Of a DNA stretch of 15,205 nucleotides, positions 14,747 through 15,205 are shown piece after piece. The stretch spans positions 1 to 15,205 of the forward strand of contig JAGBZZ010000059.1 of assembly GCA_017652965.1 (NCBI GenBank), given 5' to 3'. The notes under the pieces are model-generated. The model was given only the letters and a program-made list of their open reading frames with translations. It was not told where the DNA came from and did not search any database. Position numbers and translations under genes: made by a program. Source of the DNA: Clostridia bacterium (GTDB taxonomy: Bacteria; Bacillota_A; Clostridia; Oscillospirales; CAG-272). Within the stretch, counting starts at the first letter, position 1, and each line of letters starts with the position of its first letter.

Positions 14747-15205
14747 ATGGAGAACGTGACAGAAAATCTGACCGGTGAGCTGGCAGTCCGCCGCGAAAAG
14801 CTTGCCGCCATGCAGGCGGCAGGGCAGGACCCCTTCCAGCTGACCAAGTATGACGTAACGGCGCTTTCGACCGAGATCCTCGGCGATTTTGACGCCTTTG
14901 AGGGCAAGACCGTTTCGCTTGGCGGCCGTATGATGAGCCGCCGTGTAATGGGCAAGGCCTCCTTCCTCCACCTGGCCGATTCGGCCGGGCGCATCCAGTG
15001 CTACGTCACGCGTGACGACCTCGGCGAAGAGGCGTACGCCGCCTTTAAGAAGTACGACGTGGGCGACATTCTGGGTGTTGAGGGCTTTGTCTTCCGCACC
15101 CGCACGGGCGAGATCTCGGTGCACGTGCAGAAGCTCGTGCTGCTTGCAAAGTCCCTCCTCCCCCTGCCCGAGAAGTTCCATGGGCTTACCGATACCGAGA
15201 CCCGC
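14747..15205 (+). CDS. lysS: Lysyl-tRNA synthetase (class II), N-terminal part (cut by window edge)
   Basis: Charges tRNA-Lys with lysine. The first 153 codons are present out of about 500. The segment contains the N-terminal helix ([17 protein letters not shown], 13-30), which leads to the OB-fold anticodon-binding domain (about 54-135: [20 protein letters not shown], then GRIQCYV and [20 protein letters not shown]), and the conserved linker [17 protein letters not shown] at its end. The class II catalytic motifs lie beyond the window. The ATG at 14747 follows AAGGAGA; 13 bp separate it from greA, so the two are likely co-transcribed. Confidence 0.96.
   Translation, partial: MENVTENLTGELAVRREKLAAMQAAGQDPFQLTKYDVTALSTEILGDFDAFEGKTVSLGGRMMSRRVMGKASFLHLADSAGRIQCYVTRDDLGEEAYAAFKKYDVGDILGVEGFVFRTRTGEISVHVQKLVLLAKSLLPLPEKFHGLTDTETR

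Overview
The window looks like chromosomal DNA of a GC-rich member of the Clostridia (Firmicutes), most likely a gut anaerobe. The evidence is strong GGAGG-type ribosome binding sites, sigma-A promoters of TTGACA-N17-TATAAT type, lipoproteins instead of outer-membrane proteins, and His/Cys-module surface proteins of the kind common in gut Clostridia. L-fucose genes also fit a host-glycan niche. Taxon assignment is inference only. I see no phage, transposon, CRISPR, rRNA or tRNA signal. There are 14 protein genes, two of them cut by the window ends.

Region 1 (1-2801) is an L-fucose locus. An AraC-family regulator (minus strand) is followed by the start of L-fucose isomerase fucI (minus, running off the left edge). 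Divergent from the regulator is a cytoplasmic GH29 alpha-L-fucosidase (plus). The enzymes would release L-fucose from imported glycans and isomerise it to L-fuculose. The regulator and fucI promoters are perfect consensus, while the fucosidase promoter is weak and preceded by a 21-bp-spaced direct repeat, as expected for an activated promoter. A 27-bp inverted repeat touches the fucI -35 element. A strong two-way terminator closes the locus.

Region 2 (2800-8808, all minus) begins in transcription order with a beta-helix lipoprotein that has its own consensus promoter and terminator. It continues with a tightly packed cluster: a dGTPase-type HD phosphohydrolase, a secreted transglutaminase-like protein, a small lipoprotein of unknown function and a membrane-anchored alpha/beta hydrolase. 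The beta-helix lipoprotein and the transglutaminase protein share a recognisable His/Cys (C...CxxC) module. Why a nucleotide-pool enzyme sits with three envelope proteins is not clear.

Region 3 (8930-15205, all plus) holds mainly core genes: ribF (riboflavin kinase/FAD synthetase, perfect promoter, GTG start), overlapping prmA (L11 methyltransferase) and then rsmE (16S rRNA m3U1498 methyltransferase). A new promoter follows for a PucR/CdaR-type regulator and an S41 processing-type peptidase lipoprotein. Then come greA and the start of lysS, in the greA-lysS order familiar in Firmicutes.

Overall this is largely ordinary chromosome. The most interesting points are the regulatory architecture of the fucose locus, the shared His/Cys module in neighbouring surface proteins, the mixed dGTPase/envelope cluster and a variant nucleotidyltransferase motif in RibF. 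I did not find convincing evidence of a wholly new system.
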